Source: Desulfothermus sp964427155
GTDB taxonomy: Bacteria; Desulfobacterota; Desulfovibrionia; Desulfovibrionales; Desulfothermaceae
Direction: 5' to 3'
Length of the DNA: 64,000 nt
Assembly: GCA_964427155.1 (NCBI GenBank)
Contig: CAYRSC010000002.1
Location: 51,565-115,564 of the forward strand
Shown here piece after piece: positions 1-8,372 of this stretch. The notes under the pieces are model-generated. The model was not told where the DNA came from and made no database searches. It saw only the letters and a list, made by a program, of their open reading frames with translations. The translations under genes were made by a program, and so were the position numbers. Position 1 is the stretch's first letter. Every line of letters starts with the position of its first letter.

Positions 1-1973
1 TCCGCCCTCTGGGTATAAGCCCCCACCTGGGCAGTTAAGGAGTTATAATAATTTTGAAGGGTGTCATGGGTTGTCCCTTCTGTCTTGGTGGTAAATTCCA
101 CCTGGGTATACTGGAGTTTGGCAATTGAATTTGCAGTAGTGTTATCTCCGGGATTTGTTTCTCCTGAGCCATTTACCTTTCCTGCGTTTATAAAGTCCAG
201 GTTGTTGTTTACCACAGGATTTATGGCAATATTCTCTGCAGAGGTGCCCTCAAAAAAGGTATTTATTCCCAGTGCCGCCAACAGACCACTTGAATCCGTG
301 CCAAATGCCACCCTATATCCACTCTTTGCCTCTAAATGGAGTTTCCCATCTATAATAGATGCCTGGAGGTAGGTGTTTATGCGGGGGTCATTGTTGATGG
401 CATCTCTTATGTCCTCCAGGGAATCTGTAGAAGGGTCAAAGGGGGATTTTACGTTATCAGTATAGGTTCCGTCCATGTCTAGGGTTAAAGGGCCTGTAAT
501 TAGTTCATCAGTCTCTTTGTTGTATATGTAAAATTCCACATTTCCTTTTTGAAGTTTGTCGTAAAAAGCAAGGCCGGAGCTTTCACTTCCAAGGGGTACA
601 CTAGTGTTTGTGGTAGTATAAGTTCCTGTAACTTCTGCAAATTTTTTCAAGCCCGCCCCTTGGGAATGTCTCTGATTTACCTCCCATACCAATTCTCTCG
701 CAAATTCATTAAATTTTTCTCTTATCTCTCCCACATAGTTATCTCTAAAATTGAATTCTCCTGTAAGGGTGCCCCCCACTAATCTCCTGGAATTATCGGT
801 ACCATTTCCCAGTATCATAGGGGTGATATTTACTTTGGAAGAAGAGGTCTTATACCAATAGAGTCCGTGTTTTGGAATGACCTCAAACCTGTCTCCCACC
901 TGGAGGTCATTGCTCCCTGAATAGGTGGAAGGGTCATTGGGGTCTCCAAACCAGATATCTATATTGCTATTTGGTACATGAACCTTTGCATTATAGTCCA
1001 GTGCAGGTATTGTGATGAGATTTCCATCTTCATCTTTAAGCCATGTCTTTCCTCCGTCAATAGATATCTTTAGTTCTGCAGGGGGAGGGCTGGAGTTTTT
1101 TGAGTCTGTAACTGGTCCTGCCTGTACCACTTCAAAGGTATATTCATAGTCATCTGAGCCGTCAAAATATATCTGACCATCAAAGTTGGAGTTGGCACTG
1201 AGGGTGGTAAAGGTCTGGGGACTCTCAAATGCTATACGGTAATGCTCTACTCCATCCACAAGGGTGTGTCCTGCCCTGGTGGTGATTAAGAGGTTTCCTC
1301 CCCCATGGTCCATTACATTTATGTCCATTAGCTGGGCCAGTTCCCTCATGAGCTTGTTTCTCTTATCGTATAATTCGTTGGGGATATTTTTACCTGGAAT
1401 TTCATGGGCAATAATCTGTCTATTTATATCTGAGATCTCCTCAATCAACTTGTTGGCCTTGTCCACATCTTGTTGAATAAAGTCATTTACCTGGGTTTGA
1501 AGGCGCCTGAGGTCTGTGGATGCAATATTTATGGTCTGGAGGAGATTTTGCGTACTCCCAAGGAGTGCAGTCCTCACGCTCCCGTCGTCTGGACGCTGGG
1601 CCAGGTCTTGCCATGCGCTCCAGAACTTTTCTAGGGCCGCACTTAGCCCTCTTCCTTCCTCATTTTTGAATACAGTTTGGACACTATCTAGATTTTCATG
1701 GAGGCTTTTCCATCTTTCCTCATCTGCATATTTGTTTAGATATTGTTTTTCAATAAAGTCATCAAACTCTCTTACTATTTCTTTTGCCCTTACTCCCCGC
1801 CCCAATTGTCCAGGAGAGAAGTCTATGGAAGGGGCCTCTTCAATGATTACCTTTCTCCGACTATATCCCGGGGTATTTACATTTGCTATATTGTTTCCCG
1901 CAGTTTCTATGGCACTCTGGGATGTAAAGAGGGCCCATCTTCCTATGTCCAGGACAGAACTCAATCCTGGCAT
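1..1973 (-). CDS. flgK: Flagellar hook-associated protein 1 FlgK, C-terminus off the window edge
   Basis: This is the hook-filament junction protein, exported by the flagellar type III system and assembled at the hook tip. The reading frame opens with an ATG at 1971-1973 and stays open to base 1, so about 657 residues are visible and the C-terminal end is missing. The N-terminus MPGLSSVLDIGRWALFTSQS followed by ETAGNNIANVNTPGYS is the rod/hook-family signature, and the last visible residues (SLTAQVGAYTQRA) match the region before the C-terminal coiled coil. It is already longer than the roughly 550-residue enterobacterial protein, so the variable D2/D3 domains are probably enlarged. Its start codon directly follows the flgN stop (TAG then ATG), so the two are likely translationally coupled. 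Confidence 0.93.
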   Translation of the reverse strand, partial: MPGLSSVLDIGRWALFTSQSAIETAGNNIANVNTPGYSRRKVIIEEAPSIDFSPGQLGRGVRAKEIVREFDDFIEKQYLNKYADEERWKSLHENLDSVQTVFKNEEGRGLSAALEKFWSAWQDLAQRPDDGSVRTALLGSTQNLLQTINIASTDLRRLQTQVNDFIQQDVDKANKLIEEISDINRQIIAHEIPGKNIPNELYDKRNKLMRELAQLMDINVMDHGGGNLLITTRAGHTLVDGVEHYRIAFESPQTFTTLSANSNFDGQIYFDGSDDYEYTFEVVQAGPVTDSKNSSPPPAELKISIDGGKTWLKDEDGNLITIPALDYNAKVHVPNSNIDIWFGDPNDPSTYSGSNDLQVGDRFEVIPKHGLYWYKTSSSKVNITPMILGNGTDNSRRLVGGTLTGEFNFRDNYVGEIREKFNEFARELVWEVNQRHSQGAGLKKFAEVTGTYTTTNTSVPLGSESSGLAFYDKLQKGNVEFYIYNKETDELITGPLTLDMDGTYTDNVKSPFDPSTDSLEDIRDAINNDPRINTYLQASIIDGKLHLEAKSGYRVAFGTDSSGLLAALGINTFFEGTSAENIAINPVVNNNLDFINAGKVNGSGETNPGDNTTANSIAKLQYTQVEFTTKTEGTTHDTLQNYYNSLTAQVGAYTQRA

Positions 1974-2453
1974 CTATAACCTCCCGTTTATAATATATGG
2001 ACCGCTGCTTTTTTCTTCAAATTTACCATACCTAGAGTAGGTAAATTTTTCCTTTGGCTTGATCTTATCATACAGAAATTGTACCAATTCTCTGGTCTGT
2101 TCCAGATGGGCGATTGCCAGGTCTGCGTTGCGGGTGGACTGGATACTACATCTCTCTTCCATCTCCCTTAGCGTGGATAGGAGTTTTTCCAGCCCTTCCC
2201 ACTCCCCCTCAGGGAGCTTTCCCTGTATTTCTGAAAGCCTATCTACTCCCCACCCCTCTCTAAGTAGTCTTTTCAGGTGTTCTCGTTCCTTTAATATCTG
2301 TTTTAACAATGCCTGGATAGAGAATTGATTGTTGGAGAGCTGGGTTTTATTGGAACTTCTCAGGATCTCATATTCCTCCACTTGAAGCTGGTGAAGCAGG
2401 GAAAGTGCCTTTATTTGTCTGCACAGTCCCTTTTTTATCCTTTCAATACCCAT
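1974..2453 (-). CDS. flgN: FlgN-like flagellar export chaperone
   Basis: A 159-residue, largely alpha-helical charged protein lying directly before flgK, the position of FlgN, the cytoplasmic chaperone of FlgK and FlgL. Helical heptad-like stretches fill most of the sequence (LLKQILKEREHLKRLLREG and a later helix ending LVQFLYDKIK). The frame is open upstream to 2522, overlapping flgJ. I choose the ATG at 2453 because GGGAGGG lies just upstream at good spacing and the translated part above it looks non-native. FlgN proteins diverge strongly, so the call rests on position, length and helical character more than on a motif. Confidence 0.72.
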   Translation of the reverse strand: MGIERIKKGLCRQIKALSLLHQLQVEEYEILRSSNKTQLSNNQFSIQALLKQILKEREHLKRLLREGWGVDRLSEIQGKLPEGEWEGLEKLLSTLREMEERCSIQSTRNADLAIAHLEQTRELVQFLYDKIKPKEKFTYSRYGKFEEKSSGPYIINGRL

Positions 2454-2499
2454 AACTGCCCTCCCTCTATTTTTCTTTTCGGCAAACTCTGTTTTTATA

Positions 2500-3414
2500 T
2501 TAGGATGCCTCACCCTTGACACGGCGGTGAGCCATAAGGTGGGGAAATACTCTCAGGGGGTCTATGGGAGTGCCGTCATGGCGCACCTCCAGATGGAGAT
2601 GGGGGCCTGTGGCCCTTCCTGTGGACCCCACCCTGGCTATTATTTCTCCTGCCCTTACCTCCTCCCCCACCTTCACTAGATTTTTCTCATTATGTGCATA
2701 ATAACTTTCCCAGCCCCCTTTATGTTGCAGGATTACTAGGTTTCCATATCCTTTGCTGTATCCTGAGAATATGACCTTTCCCGGAGATATTGCCCGAATT
2801 GGAGTGCCAGTGGGGGCCCCTATGTCAATCCCATTGTGCCATCTAATCTCCCCTAAAAAGGGATCCCGTCTCCAGCCATAAGGGGAGGTTATATCTCTGT
2901 CCCCTGGAATGGGCCACTTCCCCTTAAGGTTTAATTTTTTTTCTGCCCCTTTTTCTATCTCTCTGGCCAGGTGCTCCACCTCCTCCCATTGACCATTGAA
3001 CCTCTCTTTTTTTACTTCCTCTGTCCCCTTCTTTTTCTGTGTTGGGGGGAGTGAGGAGGAAACCACTGTTTTATTACTCTGTTCCTCAAGCTGTTCCTTT
3101 AGGTGATTATAGAGGAAATCGCCAAGACCTATGCCCCCGTCCCTAGAGAGGGTGAGGGCAAATTGCCAGTCAAAAAGTCCCATATATTTTTCTGCAATGG
3201 GGTCATGAAAGAGTCCATCAGGGGAGATGGTCTTTTTCATCTCCCTCCAGATCCTCTCCAAAAATAGGGCCTCAAATTCCCTGGAGACCTTTTTTAATTT
3301 TTTCAGTTTCTCAGGGGATACCCCCCCCTGGCCTGTCTGCCTTAGTTCTTTTAATTTCTCCTGTAGAGCCCTATCCCCATAGTCTGAGAGATATAACTTG
3401 GGTGCACCTATCAT
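2500..3414 (-). CDS. flgJ: FlgJ-type rod-assembly protein fused to an M23 peptidase domain
   Basis: A 304-residue two-domain protein. Residues about 30-110 (FEALFLERIWREMKKT, then YMGLFDWQFALTLS) are the FlgJ rod-binding domain that caps the growing rod. A charged linker follows. Residues about 165-295 form a LytM/M23 metallopeptidase domain with the zinc motifs HNGID (His193) and GPHLHLEV, plus YYAH, all apparently intact. In enterobacteria the C-terminal domain is instead a glucosaminidase, so here a peptide-cleaving enzyme probably opens the peptidoglycan for the rod. No clear signal peptide is present, consistent with export through the flagellar apparatus. Its ATG directly follows the flgI stop. 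Confidence 0.9.
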   Translation of the reverse strand: MIGAPKLYLSDYGDRALQEKLKELRQTGQGGVSPEKLKKLKKVSREFEALFLERIWREMKKTISPDGLFHDPIAEKYMGLFDWQFALTLSRDGGIGLGDFLYNHLKEQLEEQSNKTVVSSSLPPTQKKKGTEEVKKERFNGQWEEVEHLAREIEKGAEKKLNLKGKWPIPGDRDITSPYGWRRDPFLGEIRWHNGIDIGAPTGTPIRAISPGKVIFSGYSKGYGNLVILQHKGGWESYYAHNEKNLVKVGEEVRAGEIIARVGSTGRATGPHLHLEVRHDGTPIDPLRVFPHLMAHRRVKGEAS

Positions 3415-4512
3415 TTAATAGACCTCCAGCTCTGCATGGAGGGCCCCTGCGGCCTTGAGGGTCCTCAGGATGGAGATAAGATCCCTTGGAGAGGCCCCAA
3501 TGGCATTTAATCCATCCACCAATTCTTTCAGGGTGGCCCCCTTTATTATATTCAATTTTTTTACCTTTTCCTTGGTGGTGAGACTGGTGCGAGGCACCCC
3601 TGTGGTGATTCCAAGGCTAAATGGAGCAGGTTGGGAAACCTGAGGGAGTTCTTTTATAACCACCTGGAGATTTCCCTGGGCAATGGCCACAGGAGACAGT
3701 CTCACATTATTTCCTATTACAATGGTCCCTGTCTTTTCATCCACTACAACCCTTGCCCTGGAATCTGGGATCACATACATGTTTTCCAATGTGGCCATGA
3801 GGTCCACGAGATGGTGTTTGAACTTTGGCGGTATGGTGAGACGAATGGTGGAAATGTCCTCAGGTGTAGCGTACTTCCCCTTGAGGAGCTGGTTTATTTG
3901 GTCAGCGATCTTTTTGGTGGTAAGAAAATCCCTTATCTGAAGAGATATGGTGAGGTTGTCCTGGGCATTAAAATCAAATGGCACCCGTCTCTCTACAGTG
4001 GCACCACCTGGGATCTTGGCCACAGTGGGGACATTTTTCACTGCAGATGCGGCCTGCCCTCCCACAGAATAGCCTCCCAGGAGGAGGGGACCCTGGGCAA
4101 TGGCATAAACCTTTCCATCTATTCCCCTAAGGGGAGTCATTAGGAGCACCCCTCCAAGGAGACTGGATGCATCTCCTATGGAAGAGACAGTGACATCTAA
4201 GGTGTCTCCTGGTCTCGCAGATACAGGCATGTGAGCAGAAACCACTACTGCTGCTACATTTTTTGGCTTTATGGATGTGGGATCTACCTTTATTCCCATA
4301 TTTTCAAGCATATTTGCAATAGAGCGAATGGTAAATTCTGCCCCTCTCTTGTCACCAGTACCTGAGAGACCAACCACCAGTCCATATCCCACAAGGAGAT
4401 TGCTCCTTACTCCGCTAAAGTTTGCAATATCCTTTAGACGAACCACTTCCCCCCATGAGGGTAAGGGTAGAAATAAGAGGATAAATAGAACAGTGGTTAT
4501 TACTCTCTTCAT
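3415..4512 (-). CDS. flgI: Flagellar P-ring protein FlgI
   Basis: Periplasmic P-ring subunit that forms the bushing around the distal rod in the peptidoglycan layer. The protein is about 365 residues, the usual family length. It has a Sec signal peptide (MKRVITTVLFILLFLPLPSWG) followed by the typical start VRLKDIANFSGVRSNLLVGYGLVVGL and the conserved GTGDK and PTSIKPKNVAAVVV segments. The frame extends to 4536, but I place the start at 4512 because GAGGTAAGAGAG precedes that ATG and the signal peptide begins there. This start leaves it 11 bases after the flgH stop. Confidence 0.95.
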   Translation of the reverse strand: MKRVITTVLFILLFLPLPSWGEVVRLKDIANFSGVRSNLLVGYGLVVGLSGTGDKRGAEFTIRSIANMLENMGIKVDPTSIKPKNVAAVVVSAHMPVSARPGDTLDVTVSSIGDASSLLGGVLLMTPLRGIDGKVYAIAQGPLLLGGYSVGGQAASAVKNVPTVAKIPGGATVERRVPFDFNAQDNLTISLQIRDFLTTKKIADQINQLLKGKYATPEDISTIRLTIPPKFKHHLVDLMATLENMYVIPDSRARVVVDEKTGTIVIGNNVRLSPVAIAQGNLQVVIKELPQVSQPAPFSLGITTGVPRTSLTTKEKVKKLNIIKGATLKELVDGLNAIGASPRDLISILRTLKAAGALHAELEVY

Positions 4513-4523
4513 CTCTCTTACCT

Positions 4524-5216
4524 CTAAAATGGCCATAGCTTATCCACGAGTTTGCCCATCCATCCCTGTTTTTGTTTTTCAGATAATACTCCCTTCCCAT
4601 ATACATATATCTTTGCATCTGCCAATTGATCCGAGGTGATGGAATTGTCTGGTCCAATGTCCCTGGCCCTGATTAGTCCTTGAATGGAGATTACCTGATT
4701 TTCACCATTTACAAGAATTTCCCTGTAGCCCTGCAGCTCCATAAGTCCATTGGGAAAGACCCTTACTATCCTGGCGGCTACAGTGGCCTTTACCTGTGTC
4801 TTCCTGGATGTCTCCCCAGAGGTGTCTAGTTTGCTCTCATGAGATGCCTTTAAGACTGGAGAGGAACCCACAGGCATAGGGAGGCCCAGGACATTCTTTG
4901 CTCCAAAAAAGGCGCCAAATCCCAGGGAGGCATTATTTTTCTTTTCAGATTTTGTATCTGCCTTGCTGGATGCAGACATATCCTCCATTATCTTCACCAA
5001 TACAATGTCTCCCACTCGTTTGGCCCTGTTGTCCTCAAAGAGGTAACGGGCCTCTGAGGGTTGAAAAAGAGACCCTGGGTCTTCTATCTTGGAGATTGGA
5101 GAAGGAGCAGGAGGTGTAAGTCTGGGTACATAAGGAGGGGCCTTTCCCCCTGTGGCACATCCCAGGGTAAGGCTAGTAAGTAATGACAGTAAAATATAGA
5201 TAAAGACCTTCTTCAT
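4524..5216 (-). CDS. flgH: Flagellar L-ring lipoprotein FlgH
   Basis: Outer-membrane L-ring subunit, 230 residues. The N-terminus MKKVFIYILLSLLTSLTLGC is a lipoprotein signal with the lipid-modified Cys at residue 20. The C-terminal half carries the family signature, including DIGPDNSITSDQLADAKI and the YGKGVLSEKQKQGW ending. Its presence, with FlgI, shows the flagellum crosses an outer membrane. It lies between flgA and flgI in a close-packed operon. Confidence 0.95.
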   Translation of the reverse strand: MKKVFIYILLSLLTSLTLGCATGGKAPPYVPRLTPPAPSPISKIEDPGSLFQPSEARYLFEDNRAKRVGDIVLVKIMEDMSASSKADTKSEKKNNASLGFGAFFGAKNVLGLPMPVGSSPVLKASHESKLDTSGETSRKTQVKATVAARIVRVFPNGLMELQGYREILVNGENQVISIQGLIRARDIGPDNSITSDQLADAKIYVYGKGVLSEKQKQGWMGKLVDKLWPF

Positions 5217-5234
5217 GACCCTCTCCTTGTTTTA

Positions 5235-5954
5235 TTATTGGATTGCCACAGTATCATGTCCCACCACCTTTGCGTATACCACCTTTTTGCTCTGGAGATT
5301 GAGAACAGGTATAATATCTCCCATGTTGCCATCTTTCAGGGCAAGGGCCACCACCTTCAGATAGATGGCCCTCCCATTAAATATAAGATTCACCTTTTGA
5401 TTTCTCTCAACCACAGGGACAGGCTCTATATGGGACATTGTTATCACCTGAAGTCTTCCAATGGGTATTTTTATACGCCAAGGACCACTCCTGCCGTCCC
5501 ATACAGGAGATGAGATATATGCAAGATTTTTTTCCACATAGGTAATCTTGTCCGGAGTAAGGACCTCTCCTCTATTCAATGGCCTGGCGGCACAGGGCAG
5601 TGCCTTCCATACATCCAGGAAAAAATTTCCTCCTAAGGTCTTGATGGGACGATTTTTATGAAGGACTCTAAATACCACAGGATTGGCACCAGGCCGTATT
5701 TTTCCGTTTCCAACTATTATCTGAAGGGTTTCTCCTGGATACATCTCAATGTGGTCTGGGATGGAAAAGGATTTTATGAGGACGCGGGCATTCCAGGAGA
5801 CTGTTTTTTCATTAATAATGGAGCTCAATCTTTTTATAAGGGCCATCTTGTCCAGGATAAATCCCTCTCCCCTGGAAGTGGCATAAGAGTGTGAGGGGAT
5901 AAGGAGGAAGAGGGTTATAAGGGGGATAAGGGACAGGTACCATTTCCTGGCCAT
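5235..5954 (-). CDS. flgA: P-ring assembly chaperone FlgA
   Basis: Periplasmic chaperone for P-ring assembly, 239 residues. A signal peptide spans about residues 1-25 (MARKWYLSLIPLITLFLLIP, then SHSYA). The C-terminal two thirds contain the SAF-like fold typical of FlgA: ARPLNRGEVLTPDKITYVEK, then QVITMSHIEPVPVVERNQKV and a final LNLQSKKVVYAKVVG. The gene sits between flgG and flgH. Sequence similarity in FlgA is modest, but the combination of domain and context is convincing. Confidence 0.9.
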   Translation of the reverse strand: MARKWYLSLIPLITLFLLIPSHSYATSRGEGFILDKMALIKRLSSIINEKTVSWNARVLIKSFSIPDHIEMYPGETLQIIVGNGKIRPGANPVVFRVLHKNRPIKTLGGNFFLDVWKALPCAARPLNRGEVLTPDKITYVEKNLAYISSPVWDGRSGPWRIKIPIGRLQVITMSHIEPVPVVERNQKVNLIFNGRAIYLKVVALALKDGNMGDIIPVLNLQSKKVVYAKVVGHDTVAIQ

Positions 5955-5968
5955 ATTTCTAACCCTCC

Positions 5969-6751
5969 TTACCTTACCAGCCTGTTTGCTATCTCTAACA
6001 TCTGGGAAGAGGTGGTGATGGCCTTTGAATCACTTTCAAAGGCCCGTTGGGCCATTATCATATTGACCATCTCTTCTACCAGTTCCACATTGGACATCTC
6101 TAGAAATCCCTGAACGATCCTTCCCGCATTATTGGTGCCTGGAGTCATCTGTTGAGGGGCACCTGATGCAGGTGTCTCCAGATAGAGATTTCCTCCAATG
6201 GCATTTAACCCCGCTGGGTTGATAAAGAGATATACAGGAATGTCCGTGCCTGCGAGCTCATTACCTTCCTTGTCCAAGGCAGAGATATGACCATCACTTG
6301 AGACAACGATATTCTCTGTATTGGGTGGGACAGTAAAAGGCGGTTGAAGGGGATATCCTTGAGAGGTCACTATCTGGCCATTTTGGTCTAATTTAAAGTC
6401 CCCTGCCCGGGTATATGCTATCTGCCCATTTACATCCACCTGAAAAAAACCATCCCCTGCAATGGCCAGATCCAGAGGATTCCCCGTATTTTTAAGACTC
6501 CCTTCTTTAAAAAACTTGTGCACAGTGGCAGGTCTTACTCCAAGCCCCACCTGAAGACCTGTTGGCACTGTTTGCCCGGATTGATTTTGGGTACCTGCAA
6601 TTTTTAAGGTCTGGTACATAAGGTCCTCAAATTCAGCTCTACTCTTTTTGAAACTAACAGTATTTATATTTGCTAGATTATTGGCAATGGTATCTATGTT
6701 TAATTGTTGGGCCACCATGCCTGATGCTGCAGTCCATAGGGATCTCATCAT
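5969..6751 (-). CDS. flgG: Flagellar distal rod protein FlgG
   Basis: A 260-residue rod protein, the normal FlgG length. The N-terminus MMRSLWTAASGMVAQQLNID followed by ANNLANINTVSFKKSRAEFEDLMYQ, and the C-terminus MIMAQRAFESDSKAITTSSQ followed by MLEIANRL, are the conserved rod/hook terminal helices. The central GDGFFQV and YTRAGDFKLDQNGQ segments are typical of FlgG. It forms the distal rod that runs through the P and L rings. It lies 20 bases downstream of flgF with a good ribosome-binding site (GGAGGTGATGGGAG). Confidence 0.96.
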   Translation of the reverse strand: MMRSLWTAASGMVAQQLNIDTIANNLANINTVSFKKSRAEFEDLMYQTLKIAGTQNQSGQTVPTGLQVGLGVRPATVHKFFKEGSLKNTGNPLDLAIAGDGFFQVDVNGQIAYTRAGDFKLDQNGQIVTSQGYPLQPPFTVPPNTENIVVSSDGHISALDKEGNELAGTDIPVYLFINPAGLNAIGGNLYLETPASGAPQQMTPGTNNAGRIVQGFLEMSNVELVEEMVNMIMAQRAFESDSKAITTSSQMLEIANRLVR

Positions 6752-6771
6752 CTCCCATCACCTCCTTTTTA

Positions 6772-7551
6772 TTATGTGGGAGTCCCCACCTTATTTATTA
6801 AGTTTCTGTCTTCATCATTGGTATTGGTCATTACCTTTTGGCATTCCTCAAAGGTTCGCAGGGTCTCTATCATCTTCACCATCTCTTTTACCAGAACCAC
6901 ATTAGAACCCTCCAGATATCCTTGGAGGATCTTAGATCCCTGGGCAGGTTGCTCCTGGATGTTTGTCCCCTTTTTGGGAGCGTATAGGTTTTCTCCCACT
7001 TTTTTCAGGGACCGAAGATTGGATAACTCCACTACATCTATCTTTCCTATCTGGACATTTCCCAGCAGGATGGTTCCGTCTTTTTGAATTGTTATTTTTC
7101 CCCTGGAGGGAAGCTGGATTGGACCAGAGGTGCCCAGGAGCTGGTTTCCATGGGGATCTACAATGAATCCCTGAGAATCCAGCGAAAAATTTCCTGCCCT
7201 AGTATAAAAAGTATGTCCTTGAGGGGTTATCACCTTGAAGAATCCCGGTCCAGAGATGGCAAGGTCCAGGGAGTTCCCAGTAGAAATTAGCGGTCCTTGA
7301 GAGAAATCTATCCTTTTTTCCGCTATACGGGGCTGGGTAAGCAAATCCTTCTCTGGCCACCTTACTCCCCCACAGATTCCAGGGTTTGGGTCCAGAAAGT
7401 CATGGGCAAAGTGGAAGAGTACATCTTCAAAAGCCATTTTGTCACATTTATATGCAGTGGTATTTACGTTTGCCAGATTATTGACTATCACATCCAGACG
7501 ATAACTCTGGGTAAGGGCACCAAATAATCCATTGTAAACACTATCTTGCAT
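6772..7551 (-). CDS. flgF: Flagellar proximal rod protein FlgF-like
   Basis: First gene of the operon, 259 residues. It shares the rod-family N-terminus (SYRLDVIVNNLANVNTTAYK), the central GPGFFKV and YTRAGNFSLDSQGF segments, and a C-terminal helix VKMIETLRTFEECQKVMTNT. The last 15 residues diverge from the classic family end. Position before flgG and overall similarity support FlgF, although rod paralogues are easily confused. An AAGGAG ribosome-binding site and a sigma-54-like promoter lie just upstream. Confidence 0.88.
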   Translation of the reverse strand: MQDSVYNGLFGALTQSYRLDVIVNNLANVNTTAYKCDKMAFEDVLFHFAHDFLDPNPGICGGVRWPEKDLLTQPRIAEKRIDFSQGPLISTGNSLDLAISGPGFFKVITPQGHTFYTRAGNFSLDSQGFIVDPHGNQLLGTSGPIQLPSRGKITIQKDGTILLGNVQIGKIDVVELSNLRSLKKVGENLYAPKKGTNIQEQPAQGSKILQGYLEGSNVVLVKEMVKMIETLRTFEECQKVMTNTNDEDRNLINKVGTPT

Positions 7552-7580
7552 AGGAAAAAACTCCTTTTTTTCTGATTAAA

Positions 7581-7598
7581 ATGCAAAACACAGACCAG
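7581..7598 (-). promoter_or_regulatory. Sigma-54-like promoter of the flagellar rod operon
   Basis: On the minus strand the sequence reads CTGGTCTGTGTTTTGCAT. It has the GG (7595-7596) and GC (7583-7584) dinucleotides separated by exactly 10 bases and a TTTGCA -12 element. The -24 half matches the consensus less well after the GG. The predicted start lies near 7571, about 20 bases before the flgF ATG, leaving the ribosome-binding site inside the transcript. Sigma-54 control of rod genes is common in delta- and epsilon-type proteobacteria. Confidence 0.5.
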
Positions 7599-7639
7599 GA
7601 TAGCCCTATTTTTGAGTGTGGATTTGTGAAATAGAGGGA

Positions 7640-7668
7640 TTGACTTATTTCCCCTTTTAGAATAGATA
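7640..7668 (+). promoter_or_regulatory. Putative sigma-70 promoter of tRNA-Gly
   Basis: TTGACT at 7640-7645 and TAGATA at 7663-7668 are separated by 17 bases, placing a transcription start a few bases before the tRNA at 7684. The -35 box is good and the -10 box is weak. Confidence 0.4.
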
Positions 7669-7683
7669 AGAAATATCTGCTGA

Positions 7684-7759
7684 GCGGGTGTAACTCAGTT
7701 GGTAGAGTACAAGCTTCCCAAGCTTGGAGTCGCGGGTTCAAGTCCCGTCACCCGCTCCA
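7684..7759 (+). tRNA. tRNA-Gly (anticodon CCC)
   Basis: A complete cloverleaf of 76 bases. The acceptor stem is GCGGGTG/CACCCGC, the anticodon stem CAAGC/GCTTG encloses TTCCCAA (anticodon CCC), and the T arm contains GGTTCAAGTCC. CCA is encoded at 7757-7759, unlike the two tRNAs at the other end of the window. Confidence 0.95.
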
Positions 7760-7789
7760 CTCCTCATACATTCACTATAGAGAGTGTGG

Positions 7790-7820
7790 AGTGGACCTTA
7801 TGTGGGTCCACTTTTTTTTT
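7790..7820 (+). terminator. Rho-independent terminator after tRNA-Gly
   Basis: A perfect 8-base-pair stem, AGTGGACC (7790-7797) with GGTCCACT (7805-7812), with a 7-base loop, followed by a run of nine T residues. It separates the tRNA from rimP. Confidence 0.88.
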
Positions 7821-7854
7821 GGAGAGGGCAGAATTTTCTAATGGAGAGTTGTAG

Positions 7855-8328
7855 ATGGATGGGGATAGGCTTAAGGATAAGTTGGAGGGTATTGTTAGAC
7901 CTGTGGTAGAGTCTCTAGGGTTTGAATTGTGGGGGATGGAGTTTTTAAGTGGCGGCAGAGGAGGGCTCCTGAGGGTATTTATAGAATCTCCTCAGGGTAT
8001 TTCCATTTCCCACTGTAAGGAGGTATCTAAACATCTGGATGTGGTCTTGGATGTAGAAGATCCTATCCCTGGACCTTATACCCTGGAGGTATCTTCCCCA
8101 GGTATGGAGAGGCGTTTTTTTCATATTCATCAACTACCTCCCTATCTTGGTAAGATGATGGCCTTGCGGACAAGGGAGGCAGTTGAGGGACGAAAAAGAT
8201 GGAGAGGAAGGTTGTGTGCAGTGAGGGAAGAGGTGGAGGAATTAGTGCTGGATGTGGAAGGGGAAGAAAGGGTTTTTTCTTGGAATGAGATTGAGACTAT
8301 AAATTTATTATATTGGGTTGAGGCCTAA
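7855..8328 (+). CDS. rimP: Ribosome maturation factor RimP
   Basis: A 157-residue cytoplasmic factor needed for 30S subunit maturation. The N-terminal domain shows VESLGFELWGMEFLSGGRGG and LRVFIESPQGISISHCKEVS, then the family hallmark DPIPGPYTLEVSSPGMERRF. The C-terminal Sm-like domain follows. It opens the classic rimP-nusA-infB operon. GGAGAG lies upstream of the ATG at suitable distance. No separate strong promoter is evident between the tRNA terminator and the start. Confidence 0.95.
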   Translation: MDGDRLKDKLEGIVRPVVESLGFELWGMEFLSGGRGGLLRVFIESPQGISISHCKEVSKHLDVVLDVEDPIPGPYTLEVSSPGMERRFFHIHQLPPYLGKMMALRTREAVEGRKRWRGRLCAVREEVEELVLDVEGEERVFSWNEIETINLLYWVEA

Positions 8329-8372
8329 AGTCAATTAGTTGACACCATTGATATGGGTGGAGGTGGATTTTC

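Noticed and set aside
2454..2522. Possible FlgM remnant in the open frame before flgN
   Set aside because: The 23 extra codons overlap flgJ and show no FlgM-like helix pattern.
8330..8343. GTCAA-TTAG-TTGAC palindrome between rimP and nusA with an adjacent TTGACA
   Set aside because: Five-base arms and no good -10 box; chance occurrence is likely.
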